This document shows positions 11,516 through 29,100 of a stretch of 50,000 bases of DNA, in pieces. Position 1 is the first letter of the stretch. Each line of letters begins with the position of its first letter. Below the pieces are notes generated by a model. That model saw only the letters and a list, made by a program, of their open reading frames with translations, was not told the DNA's origin and did no database searches. The DNA comes from Chondrilla cf. caribensis (Eukaryota > Porifera > Demospongiae > Chondrillida > Chondrillidae), in assembly GCA_964020155.1 (NCBI GenBank), contig OZ026551.1, positions 3,274,018-3,324,017 on the forward strand, read 5' to 3'. A program made the position numbers and the translations under genes.

Positions 11516-14500
11516 ACCCCCCACACTACACACAGTACCCTGCCACACATACAAACAAACACACACACACAATGCCCCCCACACATGCACACACACACAC
11601 ACAATCCCACCACACAATATTCACACGCACAAACACACACAGACACACACAATACCCCCACACACAATAACCACACGTACACACACACACACACACACAC
11701 ACAAACCCCCCCACACACACCTGCATACACATGATATTTATAGTATGCCAGAGCAGAAGGAAGTATATGATAGCACAGTGAAGTTCACGAATAGCTTTGC
11801 CTGATTTTACATGTCTAGATTCAGTTATAACAAGTCCAAGGTTTAAGAAGGTTCCATACTGATTTTGAGAACCTATATACCTGGTACACAATACAAGATC
11901 TGTCCTCGATCCATGAATATAATATTTCACGGAAGGTTTGCTTCTTTCATAGATATATATGTGGAATTAACTAAAAGGGTTTTGATAGGATTGATAGGTA
12001 TGTTTTTAATTAATGAATTTAATCTACCTATTACAGAGAAGTTATACACCTCGTGAACACTAAGGAGGTGTAAGAGTGAATTACCCACTCAATTGCATCA
12101 AAGAAATCCGGCCATGCATCATGGTACAAAACTGAAAGATTTATTTTATATATAATTCAAGATTAATAGGTAGTTGAAGAGTATAGGGTTTTCAATATTC
12201 AACTGAGGTAACATCATTAGTGTAAACAAATGTACACATTGTCAATTCTGGTTTTCTTTATAGTATAATATTATTATATATTTTTGTATATACAATGTGT
12301 ATAATGATGTGACAAATCCCTTTGACTATATGGTTTCAATGTGTTAATTATTAGATTACTACCTGAGGATTGTTTCTGGTAAAAGAGCAGCCATAGAGGC
12401 AAAGAAAGGACTCTACTGCCAATTGATTGGTAAACTTGGAAGCAGTGAACGTTTTCCCATCTTGCATGAAAGTTTTTTCAGCATTCCCTTCATCGAAGAT
12501 ATAGAAGGCGTGGTTGTGACAGCATATGACAGTATAATGAATAAGCCTAGCCCTGCTACATATTCAGACATGAGCATCATTACCAATGAAGAGATCGGAC
12601 CACTGCTGGGGATTGCCTTCTACAGCGATGAGAATAACTCCGGAGCATACTTTGTGAGTGTTGTGATTGCTGCATTTCAGGATAGCGAGCCAGAAGTGTT
12701 CCCAGCCTACAAGTGGTTGCAGGGAGGAGATGAAATCCTGGTTACCTCACAGACATGTAAGTCACTTGTGATGGTGTGTTTTATGGTCGTTTTCTGAAGG
12801 CCATATTGGATTTCAAATAAAAGTACATTCCATAGTTTAACTCTGTATGTATTCCTGGTAAATGTCAATTCTATTGGAAGGTTCATCAAAATTAATTATA
12901 AAAAGTATTAAACTAATTGAATAAACTAACGAATCACAGCAGTAGTAATGTATAAAAATTTGTAATTCATTCATTATCTAGGCACAGTGGCCAGTGAAGT
13001 TGTGCAGTCCAACCCTCAGCTGGTAGAGTTGAGGAAAAGGCAGACTGCCTACTACCATAAACGGTATGAATGGAAGACCTGGGGTCTTGGCCCTAGCCAC
13101 TACAAACTCAAACCAAAGTCAATATTAGAAATGCCCTTGGACGAAAGGTTCTCTTATGACAAGTTTGCTGATTATGGCTTAGCTGGTCTCAATGAAAAGC
13201 TGAAAGAGAAGGCAAGATCTCTTTGTACCGATGACAGCAATTTCTCAAGCTTTGAGGATTATGCCAAGATTCTCAACGACTTGTACCTGCAAGTGGAAGA
13301 TTTCCAGAATGAGTTCAATCCTAACATCCTTTATGGAGGACGATGGATGCAAGATAGAGAACTAGGCCGTCAGATGCTGGATGGAATCAATCCAAATCTG
13401 ATTGCAAAGTGCACGAAACTGCCTGCCCACTTTCCAGTGACTGATGAAATGGTGAAGGACAGTCTCAGGCTTAGCCTGAGGCAAGAAATGGAGGTAAACT
13501 GTCTTCATTTGGAAGTTAACATGCACTCTTTGAATTCAAATTTTGATAGGTCTTCCACCAGCTGTCCCATTAAAAAGAGTAGTCACTATAATATTATGTG
13601 ACAAATTGTAATGTAATCAATTTTTTATTAGCATGATGCACATATGAATGTGTCCTATCCTACATACTCATAGGATGGCAATGTTTACATTGTTGGCATG
13701 GTTGACCTCCTGGAGGATTTACCTTGTGGCAATATTTGCCCCGCCCCAACTGGTTTGTTCTATGTCAAGCCGAGTGGAGATCTCTACCCAATTGCCATCC
13801 AGCTGGAGCCTAATGGTGTCATTTTCACACCAAGTGATCCCTACTTTGACTGGCTCCAAGCCAAGATGTATTTTCAGTGTGGAAACTGGCAGGTTTGTTC
13901 AGAGCTGAGTTCCTTGTACTTGTATTATTAAATTATGAGATGAAAAAAAATTGTATAATTATAATTTTCCTTGTACACTTTATCAAAAAATGACCTCAAA
14001 TAAGATTTGTAAATTTCATCACCCAGTAATTACTGTATGTCCAGCATGCCAATATACTTCAGAAATTTTATTGATCTTCCTCTGTCCATTCATAATAGGT
14101 ACATGAGTTAGTGCAACATGCCTTACTCACTCATTTCATTGCCGAAACCTTTTGTGTTGCAACCAAAAGAAATTTACCACTGGCACATCCCATCTACCGT
14201 CTGCTCAATGGCCATTTTGTTGGGACCATCTTCATCAATGCTGCGGCTCGAGATGTACTAGTTAGCCCAGGAGGACTCATTGATGCTAACACAGCTATGG
14301 GGGGCAATGGTGCTAAAGGTATTGTCGAACTGGCCAAAAGAGGATACAAGGAATTCAGTCTCCTTAGTTTAGCCTTGCCAAATGACCTCGATGAACGTCA
14401 AGTCAGGGATGAGAAGAAGCTGCCTCATTTTCACTACCGAGATGACGGGATGCTCATTTGGAATGCCATAGAGAAGATGGTGACTGGCATAGTCGGACTC

Positions 14501-15249
14501 TTCTACAAGTCTGACACTGATGTTGCCGAAGATCCAGAACTACAGGCTTGGGTGACAGATTTGAATCAAGAAGGTTTTCCCGTCCGAGATGGAAATGATC
14601 ACAAGAAAAAGATGCCTCAGGCTATTGAAACCTTGGATTGCCTCATCGCAGTATGCACCACAATTATCTGGGTCTGCAGTGCTCGCCACTGTGCTGTCAA
14701 TACGGGACAGTTCCAAATGTATGCATTTGCACCCAATGCTCCAGCTCTGGTGAGGAAACCTATCCCAAGGAAAAAATCCGGAGCCACATTGAAGGATGTC
14801 CTCGATACTCTGCCAATTGCAGAAAAGCTGCATCAGCAAATTACAACTGTATGGATTTTATCCCAATATATGGCACAGGTAAATATGGTATAGGTACAGT
14901 GTTATATATTCTATTGCAGATGTGATCATGTACCAGTGTAAAGGAAACTATTGTGTTTGAATGTGTTTTCTTTTGAGGTTTACACATTTTCAAACCTGTT
15001 ACATAATATGTACTGATCGAAATTAATGGCATACCTATTATATTACGATCTGTTCTCTTTCATACACAGAGTGTTCTCGGATACAACAAGGAAGTCTTGT
15101 TTGTTGAGCAAGAGGCTTTGGATGTTCTGGAACAATTCAGACGAGATTTGAAAAGAGTCGAACGCATCATTTCAGAAAGGAATGATAAACTGGAGATCCC
15201 CTACAAGTACTTGCTCCCAAGTACAATTGTGAACAGCATTAGCATATAG
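9613..15249 (+). CDS. Lipoxygenase B (PLAT + catalytic domain), six exons, 741 aa
   Basis: Exons: 9613-9745, 12355-12756, 12982-13493, 13674-13892, 14099-14878 and 15070-15249. Sizes equal those of copy A exon for exon (133, 402, 512, 219, 780, 180). The HALLTH and [11 protein letters not shown] motifs and the terminal NSISI are intact, so the enzyme should be active if expressed. Exon 1 differs from copy A ([14 protein letters not shown] in place of NWKELLQIPKELEQ). Exon 3 is closer to copy C ([17 protein letters not shown]). Intron 1 is expanded by a large (AC)n tract and carries a small transposon-like insertion. Intron 2 is only 225 bases because it lacks about 400 bases found in A and C. 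Intron 5 is identical to that of copy A over 191 bases, which suggests gene conversion. Confidence 0.93.
10276..10428. mobile_element. Small MITE-like insertion in lipoxygenase B intron 1, 153 bp
   Basis: Ends are CACAGGAGGAA and its reverse complement TTCCTCCTGTG (TTTCCTCCTGTG in sequence). A 3-bp repeat CAT flanks it (10273-10275 and 10429-10431). The matching place in copy A (around 3931) has a single CAT followed by GTCGCAGTC and no insert. Inside lies a near-perfect hairpin (arms about 10323-10345 and 10359-10381). CACxG-like ends with 3-bp duplication recall CMC/EnSpm elements, but that assignment is tentative. Confidence 0.8.
11100..11735. repeat. Long (AC)n-rich array in lipoxygenase B intron 1
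   Basis: About 630 bases of AC repeats broken by CCCAC, AATACCC and ACGC variants. It starts after the sequence TGTTGGAATG, which is also where the copy C array starts. It gives long but meaningless His/Thr or Cys/Val frames on both strands. Confidence 0.97.
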
Positions 15250-15500
15250 ACAAGTACATGATCCCAAAAGAAATAATCTGTAGATTTGTTTTAGAATATA
15301 GTACATTCGTACCTATAACATTATTGTCGAGATAGTGGATCATACAGCGTTGATTCAGGCTGTTGTAGTTTGTTTTAATATGCAGTAGTGATACAAGTTT
15401 TGTACCAAGATATATTTTCTAATTTGTAGTGTAAGAATTTATACTGTAATTAGTATCAAATATGAATAATTTAATGATTATCATTTATTGATTAAAAGGT

Positions 15501-15506
15501 AATAAA
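15501..15506 (+). terminator. Polyadenylation signal AATAAA, lipoxygenase B
   Basis: AATAAA about 250 bases after the stop, in sequence homologous to the 3' UTR of copy A. Confidence 0.55.
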
Positions 15507-17740
15507 AAGCTGCGGCATCCACATTTCAATAATATTAAATAAACATGAATATTATTATGAAACTGAAGACATCTTAATGTGTTTGTATTTCTATGGTATA
15601 CAGAATGTGCTGTATTACTTTATCATGCATTCATTCAACTATATTATTATAATAATTAACATTAATTGCTATCACGTTATTTGTAAATTAATAGAATTGA
15701 CAGGAGAAGAAATTTGAGTAGTTGTATATACAAATGTGTTGAAAACATTTCTGTAATAAGGTATAGATCCTCTATACCAGTTAGTTGATCCTATACCACG
15801 GAATTTGGAAACATTTATTGCATTGACTTGAATATTAAATTTTTATTGAACACATTATGTTACAACATTATATATACTATTAAATGTTTAAACCATTAAA
15901 TGTACCAATTTAGTCCAATTTGCTTATTAAGTACCTTGGATCTCCATATTTCATTCACTTGGAGAGTTTTGTTCCACAATTATTGAGTGACTACAGCTTT
16001 TCCATGTTTCAAAATCCTCAAAGTACATACTGTATAGGATGTCTACAATGGAGTAAACTCTACCACTCACCATTATTTTACTTCAGTGAATAGCTGGCTA
16101 CAAGGAAGTATCATGCCGTTTGATTGGTGAAGTACAGCACAGTTGAGATAATGGGGTATTTACAGCGACTAGTGGGATCGGGATGCTGGGTAAGACAAAC
16201 TAAACAGGGAATCAAATTTCTTAACGTCACAGCCAAATAACTCCTCATGAATTGACCCATTGTTCTGTGCAATGGGTGCAATTTTGATTCTTCAGTTAGT
16301 TTTATGGCAGAGTATTTCAGAAGGACCATGATGTGACGTAATTGGAACAGAGGAGACAGGAGGTCTTGACCATTAGATGCAACGTATAAATGAGCTATTT
16401 GCTGGGTATGGATCCCAAACAGCCATCATGACTGCTACCATGTGATTAAAGTAGGAAAACCTAGTTATTAGTAGGATCGATATCATCTGTTTTACTCATA
16501 CACACCCACACAACCACACACATGTGAAAGAAACACACACATGCACACACACACTTACATACAAACCACACACGCACATACGCACCACACACATGCATGT
16601 ACGTGAGTTTTTATTGATATTGGTGAGGGCTAGCCCTGAGGGCCTCTATTAAGGCACCTAGTGAAATACTTGACAACAATTGACCGGGTTACGGCTGTGA
16701 AGGTTGCATAGTGTGTAACTAGTTAGATTAGTCCTTGTGCATGTTTCCAACACTTGACTGGGCAAATGTAAATACGATAATTTGTAGTAACCCTGCTTTG
16801 GTTAGCAAATTACATTATGCATATGGTGGTCTCACTGATTGCTACCAGTCTTGCAAATGAGGGAAAGATGACATAATTAACGAAATCCAATTTTTAGTTA
16901 TGGGATCATTTGTTCACAAACACCCACACACATGTACACGCCCACACACACAAACACATATGCACAGTCAAACATGCTTAGTATACTATATAAGTACCAC
17001 GAAGGGTACACCAAAGCAAATATGTAGTTCTTATCAGAGGTACTTGCTATCAGTACTGATTGACATAGTGTACATGAACTAGGGACTGAGTGAGGTGTAC
17101 TTACTAACCAGAAGTATTTATAAAAAATTCCTTCCCAAATGATTTAGTTCAATTGTATTCATTTAGCGATGAAGTCGGAAATCTCAAGAACTGCACGTTG
17201 TAAGTTGTGTTTATCCAAACATTTTTATGCCAACAATATTCATTGAGTAGTGTTAATTATCATGATATTATTACCGTTTGCTGTGTGTAGTTCAGCATAA
17301 TATTTAATAAACAAATCCAAATGAGTCTGAGTTCAAATGGCAATGAAGTAGGAAAACCTGGTACCAAGACATTGTTTGCATTATAATGAAGTCAACTTGT
17401 TCACAATATAAGTTACTGTATGGAATCTCTGTTTGCAGATGTCGTGGTATGGAGTAATAACAGTTCACTGGTTTGAATAGAGGAGAAATTATGGTGTACA
17501 TTGTAAGACATTAGTACTGGTGCGAATATTCCAATATCATGGTGGATATGATGAATTGTATGTATCACCACATGTTCAAAGCTTGCCATGGTTGCCAGAC
17601 GATGACGTCATTTAGTGTTCACGAATGAAACTCTGAAATTCGCGAATACCAGTTTCTTCGCGAAATATTAAGTCCACGAAACTTTCCCGCGCCGCTATAC
17701 GGAACACGCGGAGATGTACGAACACGTACAGGAATGCACA
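15507..17740. other. Intergenic region between lipoxygenases B and C
   Basis: The 3' part of unit B (to about 16480) matches the region after copy A. Then short AC-rich tracts and a unique segment (about 16600-16960) follow. From about 16964 the DNA matches the far-upstream region of copy A (1780-2395). No gene recognised. A second TGACGTCA occurs at 17603-17610 in a segment particular to unit C. Confidence 0.65.
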
Positions 17741-17818
17741 TGATTATTTTTTACGTCATGGATTAGCCCCATAAACTATATAAAAGCGGACAACGTAACA
17801 ACTTCGCTTTTAGTCAGT
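17603..17818 (+). promoter_or_regulatory. Promoter region of lipoxygenase C
   Basis: A distal palindromic CRE-like TGACGTCA (17603-17610), a proximal variant TTACGTCA (17751-17758), TATAAAAG (17779-17786) and TCAGT (17814-17818), then ATG at 17842. The proximal CRE has lost one base of the palindrome seen in A and B. Confidence 0.6.
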
Positions 17819-17841
17819 AGTTTTGGTACTGAAGTGTAACG

Positions 17842-22698
<4,857 letters not shown>

Positions 22699-22953
22699 AC
22701 AAGTACATGATCCCAAAAGAAATAATCTGTCGATTTGTTTTAGAATACAGTACATTCGTACCTATAACAATTGTAGAGTTAGTTTATCATGCAGTGTTGA
22801 TTCAGGCTGTTGTATACGTAGTTTGTTTTAGGGTTAGGGTTAGTTTTAAGTTGTGTACCAAGTTACATTATCTAATTTGTAGTGTAAGATTTTATACTGT
22901 AATTAATATTAAATGTGAATAATTTGATGATTATCAGTTAAAGATTAATAGGT

Positions 22954-22959
22954 AATAAA
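22954..22959 (+). terminator. Polyadenylation signal AATAAA, lipoxygenase C
   Basis: AATAAA about 255 bases after the stop. Homology with the other lipoxygenase units ends a few bases later, marking the right edge of the duplicated block. Confidence 0.55.
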
Positions 22960-23180
22960 ATGGAGTTACCCTGGTCTCTTTTGGTGCTTCTATTTCCAAT
23001 ACAGTGTAATGTCACCAGCTGTTTGGAAAACCACAGTCAGTGGATCCTATACCTTTTCACGTTCTTAGTTGTAATACAGGTTAAACACTGTATATAACTG
23101 ATGAGAGATGATCAATAATCAATGTCTATGCAGAGTTACAAAATTTAATGATTTAAAAGCACTGTACAATATCTTTGAAA

Positions 23181-26100
23181 TTAAAACTCTAGTATCCACA
23201 TGTGACGGGGTGAGGAGTGTTCTTCCAGTTGACTTTTGAAGTACCAATGTATCTCACACTTGTCCCAACACACTACATCAGACACCCAGTAATGAGCCAT
23301 TTTTTCTGCAGTCAAGTTCATTTTACCATCAAATGATAGAAATTTGAATAATGAAATTTTTGATTGCCTGCATATATAAGAAAAAAAACAAAACTAAATG
23401 CATCAATGGTCAAAATGCAATATAATATAGACAATTATAACACTCCATATGCTCATAGTGTCTGATTTGCTAAATTGAATGCGCATACAGTGTATCCCTC
23501 GATCAGACATATATAATTAGTACATGCAGCTTGTGTATACCCATGTATAAATAATGCATATTATATGGACATATTATTATGAATACTTTTAATTATCCCC
23601 AATTACCTAATATAGTATCAATTTGAAAGTATACTGTCAAACTATAATAATCATGACTAACTATTCGATCCCCAAATAAATGCATAGTGTGTGCTCAACA
23701 GTCACCCACAAAACTACAATACATTATGATAATAATATGAGTCTAATATGTCATGATTATACCCTCACCTTAGTGAATGATGACCAACAGACACTGAAAG
23801 TTTAGACAGCAAACATTTCAAATTTTCATCTGTGCATATCTCAAATTTGTGAAATCCGCTCTGTCTAGCTAATGACAAAAACCCTGGCAAGAGCTTCAAT
23901 GCCTGGTCTGAAATGAGGTAACACCTCAACTGCTTACTCTCGCAGCAAATCCAACAGTATGAGCCTGCTTCTAGCTGATTGAGGAAATAAAATAATAGAA
24001 TATTCCTTAACATCATATTTGGTACAAGAGTGGTTAACTAAATAGTAGTTAGTACATACGTATGTGTATGTATATGTATGCATGGCTGGTATCCCATCGT
24101 AACTCCAAATGGGGGAGGGGGTTCCATCCAATAAATAGTTATGCAATGGTCAAACCTAAATACTGATTTCAAGCAATACTTGATAATATAATGACAAGCT
24201 TCCTTAGACTGACATTATCATTATGAAGTGTACACCACATCCAGCCATTTATCCCACTGGCAATTATAAACCATGGAGCAATGTTTCTATGCACTGCTTC
24301 CAACAGTATAATCCCAAAAGTCAAAGATGACCTTCGAGTTAGTACATAAGCTTTGGTTAAGCCTGCATCTACAAAGGTTGACTCAGGGAGTGAGACTCAC
24401 TCGTGGTCCAAAGAATGTCAGTGTTCCATCCAGGTCCAACCATTGGAGATCTTTTGCCTCTGGTACAAAACAGTGTAGAAATGTCAAAGAAGGACTTCCA
24501 GACCTCTTACATAAATGAATGCAGTTGTCCATGACTTCCGATGTGCCCACTACATGGAATGGGACAATTATAGCATGAAAACATTCATTACGGCAATGCT
24601 CGAATCTTCCTGTTCATAAAGATGCATATGACAAATGGTGTGTGCATGCACAATACTTCATTGTAGGTGAAATAACCTGAATAGGCACAATACAACTTAT
24701 GTACTTACCATGGGATACATACATACGTAATACATATTTTGTATGAAATACATTAAATGGAGAATGATAAATGTACGTCTTGTCGGTTGTGAATATTGCA
24801 AAAAATAAAAAGATTGGAGATCTCTATGTAATATAGGTGCGTCCCCCTAGCAGAATAGCCTGTCATGACTATATTATAACCAGTACCATTGTTGTTTTGA
24901 TTAAGCCCTATGTAAATTATTAACTACAATATTTATTTTGAATGAATTGGTAAGGATTATACGTAACATATATTCATTATAATTAAATTACAGTACAAGA
25001 ATTCTGCTTGAGAAATGAGAAATGAAAATGCTGTTATGGTACATAAAGTTATAGACACACTATGGTGAGAACCGTTTACACTAACACAAAATTCCACACA
25101 ACTGACCAGGTTGGACTGTGTTGAACACCACAGTTCTCATTTTTCCACACTGTCTTTGAGAGGCAGTAATTGCTATTTGAGACATCAAGCAGTTATTGAA
25201 ACTTGGAGAAGCTGTGCTGTGAATCCACAGCTTTCTAGGGACAGAATCACTCAATAGAGCATTCTGTACATTACACTGGTTGATATTACATTGTTGAAAT
25301 TCCTGCAATTCAAATGTTTTTAATGAAATGGATTAATTTCACAAGCACATCATGAATCAGGACACCATACAACATTTTCATAGTGTGAACATAATGCTGA
25401 TAATTTACCAACTTTAATGTGCTTCTAACATCCATAGCCGCAGAAACAGGGCTGCTATACAGTAATTTATACTTGGTTAAAACATGGGTACTGGGGTAGT
25501 ATTGCATGTGGAATCAATATACTGCCCTTGTAAACACAACTAAACTATTAAATCATATGATCTTCAGAAGTGAAAATTGTGAAAATTACACAAAAATGTA
25601 ATGATGAAGCATACAAAGGATAGCACAGTGGCTACATCTATTTGATATAGGTGGATATAGGTCAACTCACCTCGGTGATGCCAGGAAAGAGGTAAAAGGT
25701 ACTTAGTGTAGGCATTATTGTCACAATTTTGAAAGCCTCTTGCACTAATGCTGGTGAAGACGTTGTCAAATCTAGAACTTTAATGTTTGTTTCAGAAATT
25801 GACCTTAAAATGTAATTGGTAAGGCTGTCCGTTACAGGAGAATGATGACCAATTACAAGGTGTTCCAAACTGGAGAGCTTCGCAATGGAAATGGCCAAAT
25901 TGTGCATGGTTTCATGTTCATCCTATGCGAGAAATGCATACATAGAAATAAGTTTATGGTCACTATATACATATTATAATGAAGTCACATCAATCCTTTG
26001 GAATTTGATTTCCAAAAATATTGTGGATTATTAAGGAGTTTGGCAGATTAATGTCCGAATTCATTACTTTGAAATTTTAATTATTGGTACTGGGAAATTG

Positions 26101-29100
26101 TTGCAGATAAAAAGGTTTGATGGATAGTGGAGGTGATTAGTGAACATTCTATGTACTATGTGCATGTAGTCATATTTCACTTTATAACTGCTATCAGTAC
26201 ACGCATGTGAATACCCAGTATAAATTTACAAATTTAATTTCTTTATATATAAAACTGTACCCAGTATATACTCACCAGATTGCATACATAATTTGAGATC
26301 CAATATTATGTTATCAATTCATACAGGAATATATATCACAGGTAAACACTAAAGTTATTATTATATTGCTAATTGATAATTCAGTTTATACATTGTCACT
26401 ACGCACCACATACAATAATAAGGGTTACCGGGGTTACCAGTTAATAAATGTATTGTATGGAAGAGGCAGACATGATGTAATCCTTGAAGTGTTTGTATGC
26501 TTCCCTCCTTGCTGCAACAATCTGGACTTTTAGGACACTGCCGGGCTTAGAGCAACCAAAATGCAGTACTGTTGAAAGAAGCATCTTGGAGTATGTGTTC
26601 AAGAACTTCAAACTGGTACCCCTGTGACCCAAATTATTATGGCGTTTACAATACATATTCTCTACCAATTCATGTATCTGTGGGAGACTATTTAGGCAGT
26701 TGCAAATGGTGCACCAAGGAAAATGTATATACCTAAGAATTTGAGCATGGTATACCAAGTTGACATCTTTAATTTAATGATGTGGAAAATGATAGAAGTC
26801 TCTATATGCACATTGTATGCCTATATATATATATATATATATGTATTGTTCACTCACAGTACTGAAAGACCTGAGAGTCTCCGAATTGTCTTCGCCCACA
26901 ACTTTTACCTTCAGCTCGATCCATACCAGCATGGGACAGTTAGCCAAAAACTGATTAATGGAGACCAGATCTATCAGAGCAACATGTAGGTTAAAAACTT
27001 GAGCTGTATAAATTAATATTCCTATAATAATTATCAAAGATGTTCATTGGGGTAGACAACTGATGTTGGAATTAACATGAGACTTTTATCAGTTTATATC
27101 CACCAGTAAGTCCAAACAAGTTAATGATTATCAGCATTCATGAACGTTTTCAACCAGTTTGCATACAATTCATAATATCACTGATAAATTTGCTCAGACA
27201 TTTATCCTAATTGTGCCACATATGTACATGTATTAGGTCACTGGTATGCACTTGGACTTACCGGAAACTGATACTGAACCTTTAATGATCAATTTTCGCA
27301 AACTGTGGTGTACATGCTCACTCATGAAATGATGAAGCTGTGTATCTGGGGAAAGATTAACAGTCAGTTCTCTGATCTCAGCGCCACACTGTTCAATACA
27401 CCATCCAGCACAGAAGAGGAGGTAATTGTCCACTCGGGCAAACATAAGTTGGTCTAAGGTAGTCCCTGCTAAAGCTGTTCTAGCAACCTCGGAATTCTTG
27501 CTCTCATACAATATTACAGGAAGTTCAGATTTGTACCATGCAGATGATTGCTCTAGAATCATTTTCAGTAAATCATGAGAGCTGTCACCTTTCAAACCAG
27601 TGATGCCAGAAAAAACTGAGCAAATAGCAAACGATGATCCTTAGAGCACTTTTCATCTCGTTCATTTAGTTGGCATTCGATACTGTCAATTTGCTGCTGT
27701 TTGTAGATGCCTTCAGGAAGTTGACCAAGGTACTTAACCCATTCCTTGGGATATGACTGTGGTGACATGTCAGGGAAGACACTCTTTAGGATCACAGCCT
27801 GTTCTTTCTCATCACAAAACCTGAGTTCCAGGGCAGCAAGATAAGATTGCATCGAAGAATGAATGAAATGATGGCTAGTGCTATCACAACCCATAGAGTC
27901 TATTTGATTAAAGGTGATGAGCAACCCATAGCTATGACTAGCTATTGCATTAACTTCTGGGTAATCTTGGCCACTAAAGATAAGACAGTTAGACTTTACA
28001 CCTTCTAGTGCCAGCTTTGTTAGGGCTCGGAGCTCATGAAATAAATGGCTATTTAGAATGTCAGCAAGTGAGCGAATAGATGGTTTAATTTGTGATTTTT
28101 CTTTCAGATGGCGATTAATAGCCAAGATGACAAATCGTTCATATACTTCTGTCATGGTGGATGGAAGTGTACCGTCTACCTTACACACAAAGCAAGCCAT
28201 TGACATAACCATGGGATAGGAACAAAGATCAGAAAGATTTGGTCTTGTGGACAAACAATCAAGTAAACGTGCTTTGTGTACATCATTGGAGAAATATGCA
28301 GATGCAAATTCTTCCTTCTGCCTGGCAGAGAAGGGTGAAATTTCTATCCTTCTGTTAACTAGTCCATATAAAGACTCTGCGGCATTATGACGTGAAGTAA
28401 CAATAACAGAGGATGCGGGGAGTTCATTTCCATTCATGATCTGGGCTAAGAAGGTGCTATTCAATGGGCGTTCATCCCATCCATCCAGTAGGAATAATAC
28501 ACCTTTGCCTTGTGATTTCATAATTTGTGTGATAATTTCATGTAAATGTGACTTCAGTTCACGCGAACATAAAACCATCATGTCCTTCAAACTGTTACAA
28601 CCGCTGGCATAGTGCTGGAGTAAACGAAGAGAAACGAAAATTAACATTTCAAATTCTTGTCCCAACTTCCCAGCAGCATACTCGTTGCAGATATGCTTAG
28701 CTATGGTTGTCTTTCCTGACCCTGGGGCACCTTCGATCAGTACACGTTTTCTTTGGATGCATGTAGCATCACAGTGGAAGTGGAGGATATCACCGACATC
28801 AATTGGACTGTATTGGATGAAGTCATTGTCTGTCGTTGCAGAACCACTCAGTTCAAGTGCCACAGGATCGTCTCCTCTAATACGGCTCTCATCTGCAGCT
28901 TCCAATAGCCGAAGACGGATGTAAGTTAATTCGTTCTTCTTCAGCCAAGTATCTTCTACAGCTTTCAAATTCAAATAGTATTCTTTCAGGAAATGCTTAT
29001 ATTCCTTGCAGGCTGGAGTGGTATACTGTAGGCAAGACATGTAATATTGATTATTGTGTTACATGGCCATGCATCAAGGAAGCGTGCTGTACAATATATT

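Noticed and set aside
11053..11804. Long His/Thr-rich plus frames and Cys/Val-rich minus frames
   Set aside because: They are translations of the (AC)n microsatellite; every frame stays open by composition and none has a domain.
24327..24518. Plus-strand frame of 63 codons
   Set aside because: It is antisense to a clear LRR exon (24505-24401, minus) with proper splice sites.
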